Of a stretch of DNA of 64,000 bases, positions 36,987-46,273 are shown piece after piece (the stretch's first letter is position 1; every line of letters starts with the position of its first letter). The notes below the pieces were generated by a model. That model searched no databases, was not told the origin of the DNA, and saw only the letters and a program-made list of their open reading frames with translations. Both the position numbers and the translations under genes were made by a program. The DNA is from SZUA-22 sp963751695 (GTDB taxonomy: Bacteria > Bacteroidota > Ignavibacteria > Ignavibacteriales > Melioribacteraceae): assembly GCA_963751695.1 (NCBI GenBank), contig CAVVVP010000010.1, positions 248,001 to 312,000 of the forward strand, in the 5' to 3' direction.

Positions 36987-38021
36987 TCAATAACTTTTGT
37001 CATTTTCTATAGAACTTATAAAGTCTTCCATAATAAAATATTGCGCATTAACAGGTTCATCATGCCAATTCAAATCTTCGTCCCAGTAACCGGGATGATA
37101 ATCAGACTTGTAAGCTGGATATGCATAGCTTATCTCAACTAACTTTGGTTTACCATTCTGATATAAAAAATCAAATGCGAGGGATTGAGTACCAAGTTTC
37201 CTCGAAATCTCAAATGCAAGTTTAATTAGCTCATCTGAAAAATATTCTTTATCAAAGGAAACTTTTCCACTTCCTGAGGCTCTAAAATCATTATCCCTAT
37301 TAAATCTAGCTGCTGCCCAGCATCTTGCACCAACAACAATAACTCTTAGATCATATTCAGAACCTTCAACAAAATCTTGAAAATAAACATACCCTTTCTC
37401 ATTCGAAAAGAATTTTTCACTTTCTCTGGGGATAGTAAATCTCATCCCAGCTTTAATAACACTTATTAAATTTCCAACATTTCTGTCTCGATTATAAATG
37501 TCATATTTATCCTTTATACTAGCAAATTTATTATAATTTTTAAAGCCTCTTCCAAAGGATTTTCTAATGAAACTTTTAGCCTCTTTTTTATTTTTAGCTA
37601 ATTTAACGTTAAGTGAAGATGCTCCATTTCTCAGTTTAAAAACTTTAGGAAAATTGACAGAATCAATCCATTTATATGCATCTTGCTTATTGTAAAAGCT
37701 ATACGATTTGATGGAAGGTATGTTTAATGATTCAAATAAGTATTTTTGTCCTAGTTTATCATCAAAATGCCAGCAAGACTGAGAATTAGGAAATACTTTT
37801 TTATCTGAATTTTCCAACGAATAAATTAACTGTCTTGCAAATAAAACCGCCTTAGGGTCATGATGTTGCCAATGCCACATAAGACCCTCACAATCTTTAA
37901 GTTGATCAATTATATCATTTGAATAGCAGTTTACTATTTTATATTCAATATGGTTTTCAATACAGTATTCTATCCACCTATCACTAAATGAATTTTTGCG
38001 AGAATGTATTCCAATTTTCAT
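36987..38021 (-). CDS. ATP-grasp fold ligase of unknown substrate
   Basis: 344 aa. ATP-grasp motifs are visible (VFKLRNGASSLNVKLA for the ATP lid Lys, FVEGSEYDLRVIVVG, SLAFDFLYQNGKPKLVEISYAYP with the Asp/Glu/Asn metal ends). It resembles RimK-type amide ligases used in peptide tagging and cell-surface modification. No carrier or donor gene is adjacent, and the flanking gaps are 216 and 137 nt, so it is a lone gene. Substrate unknown. Confidence 0.7.
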   Translation of the reverse strand: MKIGIHSRKNSFSDRWIEYCIENHIEYKIVNCYSNDIIDQLKDCEGLMWHWQHHDPKAVLFARQLIYSLENSDKKVFPNSQSCWHFDDKLGQKYLFESLNIPSIKSYSFYNKQDAYKWIDSVNFPKVFKLRNGASSLNVKLAKNKKEAKSFIRKSFGRGFKNYNKFASIKDKYDIYNRDRNVGNLISVIKAGMRFTIPRESEKFFSNEKGYVYFQDFVEGSEYDLRVIVVGARCWAAARFNRDNDFRASGSGKVSFDKEYFSDELIKLAFEISRKLGTQSLAFDFLYQNGKPKLVEISYAYPAYKSDYHPGYWDEDLNWHDEPVNAQYFIMEDFISSIENDKSY

Positions 38022-38158
38022 TTTAAACTTTCGTTTTGTTACTTATAAATATTAAATAATTTGCTGCAGTCTAATTAAAGTTAGTTTTTAACAGAGTATT
38101 TGAAACTACCGATAATTGTAGTAATTTAATTGTTCATTATCAATAAATTGTAAAACTA

Positions 38159-38602
38159 ATGAAAAAACACTTCTTGTTGTTTTTTTTTATATTCACTCAA
38201 GTTTTAGGCCAGAAGATTCAAGAAGATCTTGTACCGGTTACAACTGAGGGCTCAGATAGGATTTATATTGATGCAAAAGGTATAGATAATTTTACCGGAG
38301 ATGATATTTTCGTGTGGGTATCTTTTGAGCATTCGAATCCAATTGTTATTGAATCAATTGAGGATAAAATAGCCAAAACCAAATCTTATTACTTATTTAA
38401 TAAATCTCTGCTGAAATACAGTATTCTATTTATTATTTATTATGATGAAAACAATAATGTGCTTGCAAGTTATGATTATAGTCGAAAAAGTGATATTGAA
38501 GCTTACCAGTATAACTATCCAATCTGGAAGAACTCAGACGAGGCTTTGATATTAGAAAAATGTCTAGAATTAATCGCATTGTCCAATGCTGGGACAAAAT
38601 AA
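38159..38602 (+). CDS. Secreted hypothetical protein (147 aa)
   Basis: A signal peptide MKKHFLLFFFIFTQVLGQ is followed by a beta-rich soluble region with no known domain. It is the only plus-strand gene between 5.8 and 42.8 kb other than the dnaE C-terminal half, and it converges on mtgA with 8 nt between the stops. Confidence 0.6.
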   Translation: MKKHFLLFFFIFTQVLGQKIQEDLVPVTTEGSDRIYIDAKGIDNFTGDDIFVWVSFEHSNPIVIESIEDKIAKTKSYYLFNKSLLKYSILFIIYYDENNNVLASYDYSRKSDIEAYQYNYPIWKNSDEALILEKCLELIALSNAGTK

Positions 38603-38622
38603 AAATTCCATTATTGGAATTC
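38600..38622 (-). terminator. Possible terminator overlapping the mtgA stop
   Basis: AATTCC (38604-38609) and GGAATT (38616-38621) form a 6-bp stem around the mtgA stop codon, with a T-rich run (TTTTTATTTT on the minus strand) after it. It is short, and could act in both directions at the convergent gene ends. Confidence 0.4.
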
Positions 38623-39306
38623 ATTTCTAATTTTGTTTTTATCTAAGTTTTTCTCCTCGTTTATTATTCTATTAATTCTGTAAAGCAAATATTTTGATGG
38701 AGTATCTAATCTATATTTCTTTGGATTTGGTAAAATTGCTGCAAGCATTGCGCCTTCTCTAGAATTCAAATAAGCTGAAGATTTGTTGAAATGATGGCTC
38801 GAAGCTGCCTCAACACCATAAATTCCATCACCAAATTCTGCAATATTTAGGTAGACTTCGAATATTCTTTTTTTACTCCATGTTAATTCTATCATAACTG
38901 TAAAATAAGCTTCTAAAACCTTTCGGAAGAAAGATTTGTCAGTAAATAAGAAGAGGTTTTTTGCAACTTGTTGAGTAATTGTGCTTGCCCCTCTAAGCTT
39001 CTTTCCTTCTTCAAAATCATCTATTGCTTTCTGGATCTGCTTGACATCAAATCCCCAATGGTCTACAAATCTTTGATCTTCAGAAGTTAAAATCGCAATC
39101 AGTACTTCATCTGATATTTTTTCAATTGGCATCCATACTTGTTTTACATCATTTTTAAATAGGATGGAATTAATATCCGGTGGTCTTATCTGTTGTATGA
39201 AGGATGTTGTTGGAGGGTCAATCCACTTAAATAGAATTAAAACCAATCCAGTAAAAATTGTAAAAGAAATTATAAAAATGAAAATGCTTATTAAAATCTT
39301 TCTCAT
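38611..39306 (-). CDS. mtgA: Monofunctional biosynthetic peptidoglycan transglycosylase
   Basis: 231 aa with an N-terminal membrane anchor (residues 3-24) and the GT51 motifs EDQRFVDHWGFD (catalytic Glu), RGASTITQQVAKNLFL, RKVLEAYFTVMIE and KRIFEVYLNIAEFG. It polymerises lipid II glycan strands on the outer face of the inner membrane. It lies 1 nt after the LKR-like gene, on the same strand, so co-transcription is likely. Confidence 0.93.
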   Translation of the reverse strand: MRKILISIFIFIISFTIFTGLVLILFKWIDPPTTSFIQQIRPPDINSILFKNDVKQVWMPIEKISDEVLIAILTSEDQRFVDHWGFDVKQIQKAIDDFEEGKKLRGASTITQQVAKNLFLFTDKSFFRKVLEAYFTVMIELTWSKKRIFEVYLNIAEFGDGIYGVEAASSHHFNKSSAYLNSREGAMLAAILPNPKKYRLDTPSKYLLYRINRIINEEKNLDKNKIRNEFQ

Positions 39307-39307
39307 T

Positions 39308-40597
39308 TTAACTTAGAAATTCTTCTAGATATTTAAATTTTTCAGATAATTCACCTTTGTAGAGAATGATCGCACGTTTAATTTCTTCAGGAAAGTCAGC
39401 TTCTTCAAAAGGTTTTTCTAGATTTGCATTTACTATACCTGGTACAAATTTATACAAAGCTGAACTAAATTCAATTGAAGAGTTTCGTGGTAATTCTGTT
39501 GGCAGATTGTCAACTGCAATATTCACAATTCCTTCACCATCATATCCATCTTTAATTGAGTCATCCTTAGGATTATAAACATACGCTGGATTATCTGACT
39601 CAGTTGATTTAACTGTAAATTCGACGGCACCATCAATGTCGCAAGTAATATCGCAAACTACATCTAGTTTTCTATCTGCATTAGATTTAAAGAACTCCTT
39701 TGTAAGGAATCTTGGAGAATCTTCAGTCCAATATATAGCGTTAACAATCAAACTAAGATTTGGAATATATTTTTCAAAAATTGATGTATAGTTTTTAGGA
39801 TTATCAAAATAATCTTGAAGATTAAAATCTTCAGTTGGATCTTTTGGTTCAACCATATGGTCTTCCTTAAAAACTACTTTATATATAACTTTGCTATTTG
39901 CATTTTGAATTGGCAGTTCTTCCGGAGAAACCGTTTTATGAGGTAAAAGGTCAAAGATTTCTTGAGCACCTTGGGATACATTCCCATATCCTAAGAATCC
40001 GAATACTATGGGTAGTTTGCTTATAGGTAAACCGATATCTTTAATCTCTTCTCCAACAGCAAATATTTGTTCTTTTGCTTTTTCAACTGTTGTGTATTCA
40101 TAAGCTGGTTTGATTTTTAGAAATGGTGACTCGTATCCAAGCGATTTCAATCTTTTACCATATCCATGTAAGGCATCAATCATTCCAGCTAATCCAGCAT
40201 ATTTACCAAAAAACACCAATCTTTTCCCTTGTTCGTTTGCTATTAACTCATAGTCAATTAAGGTACATCTCAAGTCCGTAAGTTTTTGAAGAAGAGGCAT
40301 ATTATAATCTTGCCCTTTAATTGTATGAGAGAAAAAAATATAAGTCTTTTCTTTCTGAAGTAGCTTTATTGGAATTTCTTTTACGGCAAAAACTGTTGGG
40401 CATTCGGATAAGTCTTCTTGCAATGTTACTCCAGCATTTTCAAATTCTGTATTACTGAAAGCTCTTCTTTCAAAAGGTTGAATTATGGTTTCGATTCCAT
40501 TTTCTTCTTTCAATATTCTCACATGATCCGGAATAAGAGGAACTCTCCTCTCCCAAATATTTTTGTCTTCACGTCGAATTCCAATTATCTTTTTCAT
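39308..40597 (-). CDS. Lysine-ketoglutarate reductase domain protein (saccharopine pathway)
   Basis: About 429 aa from ATG 40597 (MKKIIGIRRED), which is preferred over an upstream in-frame start. The protein belongs to the AlaDH/PNT-like fold of the N-terminal domain of alpha-aminoadipate semialdehyde synthase: REDKNIWERRVPLIP at the start, GFLGYGNVSQGAQEIF nucleotide site, DGEGIVNIAVDNLPTELPR near the end. It condenses lysine and 2-oxoglutarate to saccharopine, or a related step. The gene that precedes it on the same strand is an ALDH7-type dehydrogenase, the next enzyme class of the pathway, but a strong terminator separates them. Confidence 0.8.
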   Translation of the reverse strand: MKKIIGIRREDKNIWERRVPLIPDHVRILKEENGIETIIQPFERRAFSNTEFENAGVTLQEDLSECPTVFAVKEIPIKLLQKEKTYIFFSHTIKGQDYNMPLLQKLTDLRCTLIDYELIANEQGKRLVFFGKYAGLAGMIDALHGYGKRLKSLGYESPFLKIKPAYEYTTVEKAKEQIFAVGEEIKDIGLPISKLPIVFGFLGYGNVSQGAQEIFDLLPHKTVSPEELPIQNANSKVIYKVVFKEDHMVEPKDPTEDFNLQDYFDNPKNYTSIFEKYIPNLSLIVNAIYWTEDSPRFLTKEFFKSNADRKLDVVCDITCDIDGAVEFTVKSTESDNPAYVYNPKDDSIKDGYDGEGIVNIAVDNLPTELPRNSSIEFSSALYKFVPGIVNANLEKPFEEADFPEEIKRAIILYKGELSEKFKYLEEFLS

Positions 40598-40616
40598 TTT
40601 TACTCCAATAATAATC

Positions 40617-40650
40617 AAAAAAAAAGCCCTCCAAATAATATGGAGAGCTT
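40617..40650 (-). terminator. Rho-independent terminator after the ALDH gene
   Basis: A stem of nine pairs with one mismatch (AAGCCCTCCA against TGGAGAGCTT, 7-nt loop) is followed on the minus strand by a run of about nine T. It closes the ALDH transcript before the LKR gene, whose own promoter must then lie within or just after it. Confidence 0.75.
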
Positions 40651-40666
40651 TTAATTTTTACGTTTC

Positions 40667-42207
40667 TTATATATCGAATTTAATTCCCTGAGCCAGAGGA
40701 AGATCATTACCATAATTAATAGTATTTGTTTGTCGTCTCATATATGCTTTCCATGCATCTGATCCGGATTCTCGACCACCGCCGGTTTCTTTTTCACCAC
40801 CAAAAGCTCCACCAATTTCCGCACCTGAAGTACCAATATTGACATTTGCAATTCCGCAATCAGATCCCGCAAGATAGGAATTCTTCCGCTTCTTGCATAT
40901 TGTTTGTAAATATAGCAGAAGATAAACCTTGAACAACACCATTATGAAGTTCAATCGCTTCTGATACATCTCCTTTATATTTAATTAAATAAAGAATTGG
41001 AGCAAAAGTTTCTTCCTGAACAATTTCATAATGATTTTCAGCTTCAACAATTGCTGGTTTTACATAACAGCCAGATTCATAACCTTTACCTTCTAATACT
41101 TCCCCACCATATAGAATTTTTCCACCTTCTTCTTTTAATTTAATCAGTGCATTTGTAAAATCTTCTACAGCAGCTTTATCAATCAATGGTCCAACATGAT
41201 TTTTTTCATCCAGAGGATTACCAATTTTTAATCACTTTATATGCTTTGATAATCGATTGCTATAACTTTATCATAGATTGACTTCATGAATGATTAATCT
41301 TCTTGTACTTGTACATCTTTGTCCAGCAGTTCCGACTGCCCCAAAAACTATTGCCGGAATAGCCATTTTAAGATTCGGCATCTGGGAGTTAGAATAATTG
41401 CATTATTTCCACCTAACTCCAGAATTGATTTACCAAATCTTTGCAGCGATAACTTGTGCTGCCTGTCGTACCAACTCCGTTGATCCGGTAATTGAAATAA
41501 GTGGAATTCGTTTATCATTTAGCATTTTTTCGCCGATTGTTGAACTTTCCCAACCGACTAAAGAGAAAAAACCTTCCGGGAATTTATTTTCTTTAATTAC
41601 ATCAGCAAGAATATTTTGAACAGCAATTGCGGTTAAAGGAACTTTTGAAGATGGTTTCCAAAGATTGACATCACCACAAACAGTGGCAATCATTGCGTTC
41701 CATGACCAAACTGCAACAGGAAAATTAAAGGCGGAAATAGTACCGACAACACCCAAGAGGATGATATTGATCATACATGCTATGGTTATCGGTCTTTCTG
41801 ATTGCATTGTAAATCCGTACAGCATTCTTGATTGACCAACTGCAAAATCACAAATATCAATCATTTCCTGAACTTCACCCCAACCTTCTTGAAGGGATTT
41901 ACCCATTTCGTAGGATAACAAGTTTTCCAAGTGGTTCTTTATATTTTCTTAGTTTGTCACCAATTTGTCTCACAATCTCGCCTCGTTTAGGAGCAGGTAC
42001 ATTTCTCCAATATTAAGAAAGCTTCATGAGCTTTTTTTACAACTTTTTCATAATCTTTTTCGGATGCTTGATAAACTGAAGCAATATATTTTCCATCAAC
42101 TGGCGAATAAACTTTTAACTCATCATTTTTCAAAGGCCATTCCACTTCATTCCGGTGGAAGATCCAAAATTTTTTTCTTTAATTCCTAAATCCTTTAGAA
42201 ACTGCAT
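40667..42207 (-). pseudogene. Aldehyde dehydrogenase 7 family (alpha-aminoadipate semialdehyde dehydrogenase-like), interrupted by many frameshifts
   Basis: From ATG 42207 (MQFLKDLGIKEKNFG) to a stop at 40667 the three minus-strand frames together spell a nearly complete ALDH7 enzyme of about 510 aa: LKVYSPVDGKYIASV, GKSLQEGWGEVQEMIDICD, TISAFNFPVAVW, LELGGNNAII, GAVGTAGQRCTSTRRL with the catalytic Cys, GPLIDKAAVEDF-like, GSDCGIANVNIGTSGAEIGG, GGRESGSDAWKAYMRRQTN. I count at least ten frame changes, including a compensating pair around 41750-41790. Residues between the shifts are highly conserved. ALDH7 oxidises alpha-aminoadipate semialdehyde in lysine breakdown. Either a very recent pseudogene or a badly sequenced stretch. 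Confidence 0.85.
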
Positions 42208-42231
42208 TGTTACCTCATTGTCTTGAATAGT

Positions 42232-42663
42232 TTATTTAAAATTTGATTTTATTCCTAGAGAATTCATAATACTATCTACAGAAATATTCATCATCTTCGT
42301 TTCAATATCAATCTGGACTTCAGCAAATAGGTTTAAGAAATAAGTCGTATAATCATGTAGCTTCTTATCATTTCCATTATGATCCACTACATCTAAATGA
42401 AAGGCCTTTCTATCTTCAATTGAACAATATATTTCCTGCAAGTTTATCTTTTTCGGATCTTTAAAAAGTAAGAACCCACCCTTAGTTCCCTGCTCACTTT
42501 GGACTATATTAGATTTGGATAACATCGAAAGCAATTGCCTCAATTTGGAAGCATTAATCCCAGTATGATCAGCAATTTCTTTACTGCTTCTAGGAATGGG
42601 ATATGTTTCTGCAAGGAAACATAAGGCTTTTACCGATGAAGATAGTTTAGTTGAAGCAGACAT
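42232..42663 (-). CDS. Rrf2-family transcriptional regulator
   Basis: 143 aa with the winged-helix Rrf2 core (VKALCFLAETYPIPRSSKEIADHTGINASKLRQLLSMLSKSNIV, QGTKGGFLL). The three-Cys cluster of iron-sulfur Rrf2 proteins (IscR, NsrR) is missing, so it probably senses something else. It sits 24 nt upstream of the ALDH start on the same strand and is a good candidate for its regulator. Confidence 0.87.
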   Translation of the reverse strand: MSASTKLSSSVKALCFLAETYPIPRSSKEIADHTGINASKLRQLLSMLSKSNIVQSEQGTKGGFLLFKDPKKINLQEIYCSIEDRKAFHLDVVDHNGNDKKLHDYTTYFLNLFAEVQIDIETKMMNISVDSIMNSLGIKSNFK

Positions 42664-42772
42664 TAAACAACCTATTTGTTATAGTAAGAGTAACATATTT
42701 TTAATTTAAAGGCAAATAATTTGTAATTTAAAAAGGAAATGCTAGAATAACAAATACATCAAAAGTAGTTGA

Positions 42773-43459
42773 ATGAATACTGGGAAGATTTTTGTCATTG
42801 CGAGCCCTATTGGAAACCTAAAAGATTTAACTTTTAGAGCTGTAGAAGTTTTGAGTACAGTTGACTTTATAATTTGTGAGGACACTCGTGTTACTAATAT
42901 TTTACTTAAAAATTATGATATTAAAAAAGAACTTATTTCTTTTAATGCTAGGAGTGAAGATCGAAAAATTGATTCAATACTGAAAAGGGTTAATGATGGC
43001 GAAACGTGCGGATTGCTTTCAGATGCCGGCACCCCTACTATTTCCGACCCAGGTGTGAGATTCATAAATCAAGCACACAAAGAAAAACTGGAAGTATTTG
43101 GAATTCCGGGAGCCAATGCCGCTATCTTAGCATTGAGTATTTCTGGATTACCTACAGACTCATTTCTTTTTGAAGGTTTTCTTCCACAAAAAAAAGGTCG
43201 TCAGAAAAAACTTAAAGAGCTTGCGGAAGAAAAGCGCACTATAGTTCTATATGAATCTATGTATAGAATAGAAAAACTACTGCGAGAATTGGATGAGTAC
43301 ATGCCAAATAGATTTCTTACTGTTGGTCGTGAATTAACTAAGATATTTGAAGAACTCTGGCGGGGATATCCAAATGAGCTACTTTCTACTCTCAAAGAAA
43401 AAAAAATTAAAGGTGAATTTGTAGTAATAATTTCACCAATCGGGTGGGAAGTAAAATAA
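42773..43459 (+). CDS. rsmI: 16S rRNA 2'-O-methyltransferase RsmI
   Basis: 228 aa, family-typical. Motifs IASPIGNLKDLTFRAVEVL, CEDTRVTN, LLSDAGTPTISDPG, GIPGANAAILALSISGLPTDSF are those of the tetrapyrrole-methylase-fold RsmI, which methylates C1402 of 16S rRNA with S-adenosylmethionine. It converges on apt. Confidence 0.95.
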   Translation: MNTGKIFVIASPIGNLKDLTFRAVEVLSTVDFIICEDTRVTNILLKNYDIKKELISFNARSEDRKIDSILKRVNDGETCGLLSDAGTPTISDPGVRFINQAHKEKLEVFGIPGANAAILALSISGLPTDSFLFEGFLPQKKGRQKKLKELAEEKRTIVLYESMYRIEKLLRELDEYMPNRFLTVGRELTKIFEELWRGYPNELLSTLKEKKIKGEFVVIISPIGWEVK

Positions 43460-43482
43460 CCTTCTAATAATCAGATAGAATT

Positions 43483-43995
43483 CTAATATTGTATCAACGA
43501 TCTAACGTCATAACTCTTTAACTTTTCACTTCCATTTAAAAAAGTTAAGTCTATTAGAAACGAAATTTGGACAATTTCAGCTCCCAGTTTTTCGACAAGT
43601 TTACATGCAGCCTCCATCGTGCCGCCCGTTGCAAGAAGATCGTCATGAAGTAAAATTTTATCAGAGGGATATAGGGCATCTTTATGGATTTCAATTTTAT
43701 CTTCACCATATTCAAGCTGGTATGTTTGGCTCAATGTTTCAGAAGGTAATTTGCCCGGTTTTCTAATTGGAACAAATCCAGCACCAAGTTTACTAGCTAG
43801 TGCACCTCCAAAGATAAATCCTCTTGATTCGATTCCAACTACCTTAGTAATTCCCATATCCTTGCAAAAACCAAAAAGTTGATCAAGAGCTTCCTGAAAA
43901 CCAACATTATCTTTCAATAAAGTTGTGATATCTTTAAATACAATTCCTTCAATTGGAAAATCTGGTATGTCTCTAATTAGTTCTAGTAATTTCAT
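43483..43995 (-). CDS. apt: Adenine phosphoribosyltransferase
   Basis: 170 aa. Characteristic FPIEGIVFKDITTLL, VVGIESRGFIFGGALA, RKPGKLP and PRPP loop ILLHDDLLATGGTMEAA. It salvages adenine to AMP with PRPP. 7 nt separate it from the PolX stop, so these two may be in one transcript with the genes upstream. Confidence 0.95.
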   Translation of the reverse strand: MKLLELIRDIPDFPIEGIVFKDITTLLKDNVGFQEALDQLFGFCKDMGITKVVGIESRGFIFGGALASKLGAGFVPIRKPGKLPSETLSQTYQLEYGEDKIEIHKDALYPSDKILLHDDLLATGGTMEAACKLVEKLGAEIVQISFLIDLTFLNGSEKLKSYDVRSLIQY

Positions 43996-44002
43996 GCTAA
44001 CC

Positions 44003-45685
44003 TCAATTAAAATTTCGTTTTACTTTTCTATTCAGAAAGATTTTGAATTCTTTAGTAGATAGATAGTTAATTACTTCCTTTGTCTGAAGACCACCTTTCC
44101 TTCCAATTTTTACACCATATTTAATATCGTTTATGCCTTTTACTGAATGAGCATCTGGGTTAATTGCAAACTTACAACCTAATTCTCTTGCAAAATATAT
44201 ATTTCTCCAATCAAGATCTAACCTATGAGGAGAAGCATTTATCTCAATTACAACGTTATTTTTTAAACATGCTTCTAATACCTTCTTCATATTAACTTTG
44301 TAAGGTTCTCTTGAAAGAAGTAATCTCCCAGTTGGATGAGCTAAAATATCTGTGTATTGATTTTCAATTGCTTTAATTATTCTTGCTGTCATTTCTTTTT
44401 CAGATAGATTAAAGTTAGAATGTACCGAAGCAACTACCATATCAAACGTTGAAAGTATATCATTATCGTAGTCTAATGAACCATCGTTCGATATATCTGC
44501 TTCAATACCATGAAATATTTCAACATTCGAGGTACCTTTTATATTATAAATTTCTTCTTTTTGGAGCAAGATCTGTTCCTCACTTAATCCATTCGCGTAA
44601 AAGGCAGATTTACTATGGTCACATACACAGATATATTCAAATCCCAATTTACTTGCTTCTTGTGACATTTCGGTAAGTGAGCTTGTTCCATCTGAGAAAG
44701 TTGTATGAAAATGGAGTAGACCTTTCATTATTGAAACATCTAGATTAGAATTGTTTTTTAGATGATCCGGAGCATTGATGTATTCTTTTTCTCTCATTTC
44801 CGGAATCAAAAATTTTGCTTGATTTCCTATAAAAAGTTCTTCCTCACTATTATATGCTCCCACTATATTACTGAAATTTAAATACTTAATAAATTCATCA
44901 GAACCAGTAGTTTTATATAAATTCGAATAAAAATCTCCTTCAAAGCAAATGCACAAACTAGTTTTAACAGCAAAACCTAATTCTAAATTATATATTATAC
45001 TTGAATTAAAGTTATTTACTATACTGTATTTACTGTAACTTAATAACTCTTTATTAAAGTTATCTATATTGCTTACTACAACTACAATGATAATATCTGA
45101 TATAACCTCTCGCCCTCTTCTTAGCTCACCACTAATTTCAGCTCTTACTACCGTTGGGAATTGAACAATATCATCAATAAGTTGCTTAGCTTTATGCTCA
45201 GCCATGTGAAATAATACGAATTTAGAGTTTTTTCTTATATTGTCAATTTCTTTTAGAATATTTTCTTTAGTATGCTCCGTAAATCCCTTAACACTAAGTA
45301 TTGTATCATTAGCACATGCAATTTTCAAATCATCTATGCTTTCAATTTTAAGTGAATTATTTAGCAATTTTACTTTCTTAACTCCTAGTCCTCGAATATT
45401 GAATAATTCAGGAATTCCAATTGGCATGCTCCTAACTAACTTCTCATATTCGGATGGAATACCATTAACTAGTAACTCATTAAGAAAGCTTTCGATACCC
45501 TTTCCTATTCCCTTTATTTTAGTAATAGATCCATCCTTAATACTTTCTTCTATGTCTGTATCCACTTTTTTTAATATGTTGATCGCATTTCGAAATGCAC
45601 TAATCTTAAATTTATTCTGTTCAGTAAATTCCATCATATTAACAAAATTCTTGAGGTAAATTTCAGCTTTATCTTTAAATTCCAT
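44003..45685 (-). CDS. PolX-type protein with intact PHP nuclease and apparently dead polymerase site
   Basis: 560 aa. N-terminal Pol X-like helix-hairpin-helix region (IKGIGKGIESFLNELLVNG, IRGLGVKKV). The palm at 183-200 reads ISGELRRGREVISDIIIVV, where the family has GDxD; the second Asp is Ile, and the later vDLR Asp is replaced as well (KTSLCIC at 241-247). The C-terminal PHP domain (about 320-555) keeps its metal ligands: HFHTTFSDG at 325-333, VCDHSKSA, HGIEADIS, ASVHSN, LAHPTGRL, NPDAHS. It is therefore probably a 3'-5' exonuclease or phosphoesterase rather than a polymerase. Confidence 0.85.
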   Translation of the reverse strand: MEFKDKAEIYLKNFVNMMEFTEQNKFKISAFRNAINILKKVDTDIEESIKDGSITKIKGIGKGIESFLNELLVNGIPSEYEKLVRSMPIGIPELFNIRGLGVKKVKLLNNSLKIESIDDLKIACANDTILSVKGFTEHTKENILKEIDNIRKNSKFVLFHMAEHKAKQLIDDIVQFPTVVRAEISGELRRGREVISDIIIVVVVSNIDNFNKELLSYSKYSIVNNFNSSIIYNLELGFAVKTSLCICFEGDFYSNLYKTTGSDEFIKYLNFSNIVGAYNSEEELFIGNQAKFLIPEMREKEYINAPDHLKNNSNLDVSIMKGLLHFHTTFSDGTSSLTEMSQEASKLGFEYICVCDHSKSAFYANGLSEEQILLQKEEIYNIKGTSNVEIFHGIEADISNDGSLDYDNDILSTFDMVVASVHSNFNLSEKEMTARIIKAIENQYTDILAHPTGRLLLSREPYKVNMKKVLEACLKNNVVIEINASPHRLDLDWRNIYFARELGCKFAINPDAHSVKGINDIKYGVKIGRKGGLQTKEVINYLSTKEFKIFLNRKVKRNFN

Positions 45686-46273
45686 TTAAAACCACATGTA
45701 TGCGTTATGTAGTAGAATTGATGTTATCCAATATCCTAAAAGCAATCCAAGAATCACTTGTAGAGGTGAATGCAAGCTTTGGTATAACCTTGACCAAGAT
45801 ACTGCAATAACAATTGGGATGAATAAAATATATTCCCAAGGAAAAAGAAAAATGAAAAGAGATAGCGGAATAGCAACTCCAATTGAATGAGCACTTATTT
45901 TCCAGAGAAGGTTAATGAATAAAAGCATGATTGATATTAACAAATAAGAAACCCATAGGGCTATTATTAAAGGATGAAATTTTAAGAATAATGAAACAAA
46001 TAATGCGAAGATTATTATTACTGTTCCGAAAAAGTATGGTATGGTTCTCTCTTTTTTATTTGAAGCATCATCATCAACTATTTTCCCCCGAAACCTCATT
46101 ATTATAAAGAATATAACTGGGAGAATAAATCCAAATAATGCAGCTACAAACATTGAAAAAGTTAAATCTGGAGAACAACCATATATGTGATATGATAATA
46201 TGTAAAATGATAAAATTAGATTTATTTGTGGGATAAAGAGATAAGAGATCATCTTAGCTAAACTATTCATCAA
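45686..46273 (-). CDS. PAP2-like integral membrane protein
   Basis: 195 aa with about six hydrophobic helices. Variant PAP2 motifs: KKERTIPYF for the first, SAHSIG for PSGH and SRLYQSLHSPLQVILG for the third, with the catalytic His pair kept. Probably a lipid or pyrophosphate phosphatase. It overlaps the dusB stop by 11 nt and directly follows it; PolX is next downstream. Confidence 0.75.
   Translation of the reverse strand: MMNSLAKMISYLFIPQINLILSFYILSYHIYGCSPDLTFSMFVAALFGFILPVIFFIIMRFRGKIVDDDASNKKERTIPYFFGTVIIIFALFVSLFLKFHPLIIALWVSYLLISIMLLFINLLWKISAHSIGVAIPLSLFIFLFPWEYILFIPIVIAVSWSRLYQSLHSPLQVILGLLLGYWITSILLHNAYMWF

Noticed and set aside
45240..45659. 139-aa plus-strand open frame opposite PolX
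   Set aside because: It mirrors the hydrophobic helices of the PolX N-terminal region and has no ribosome site.
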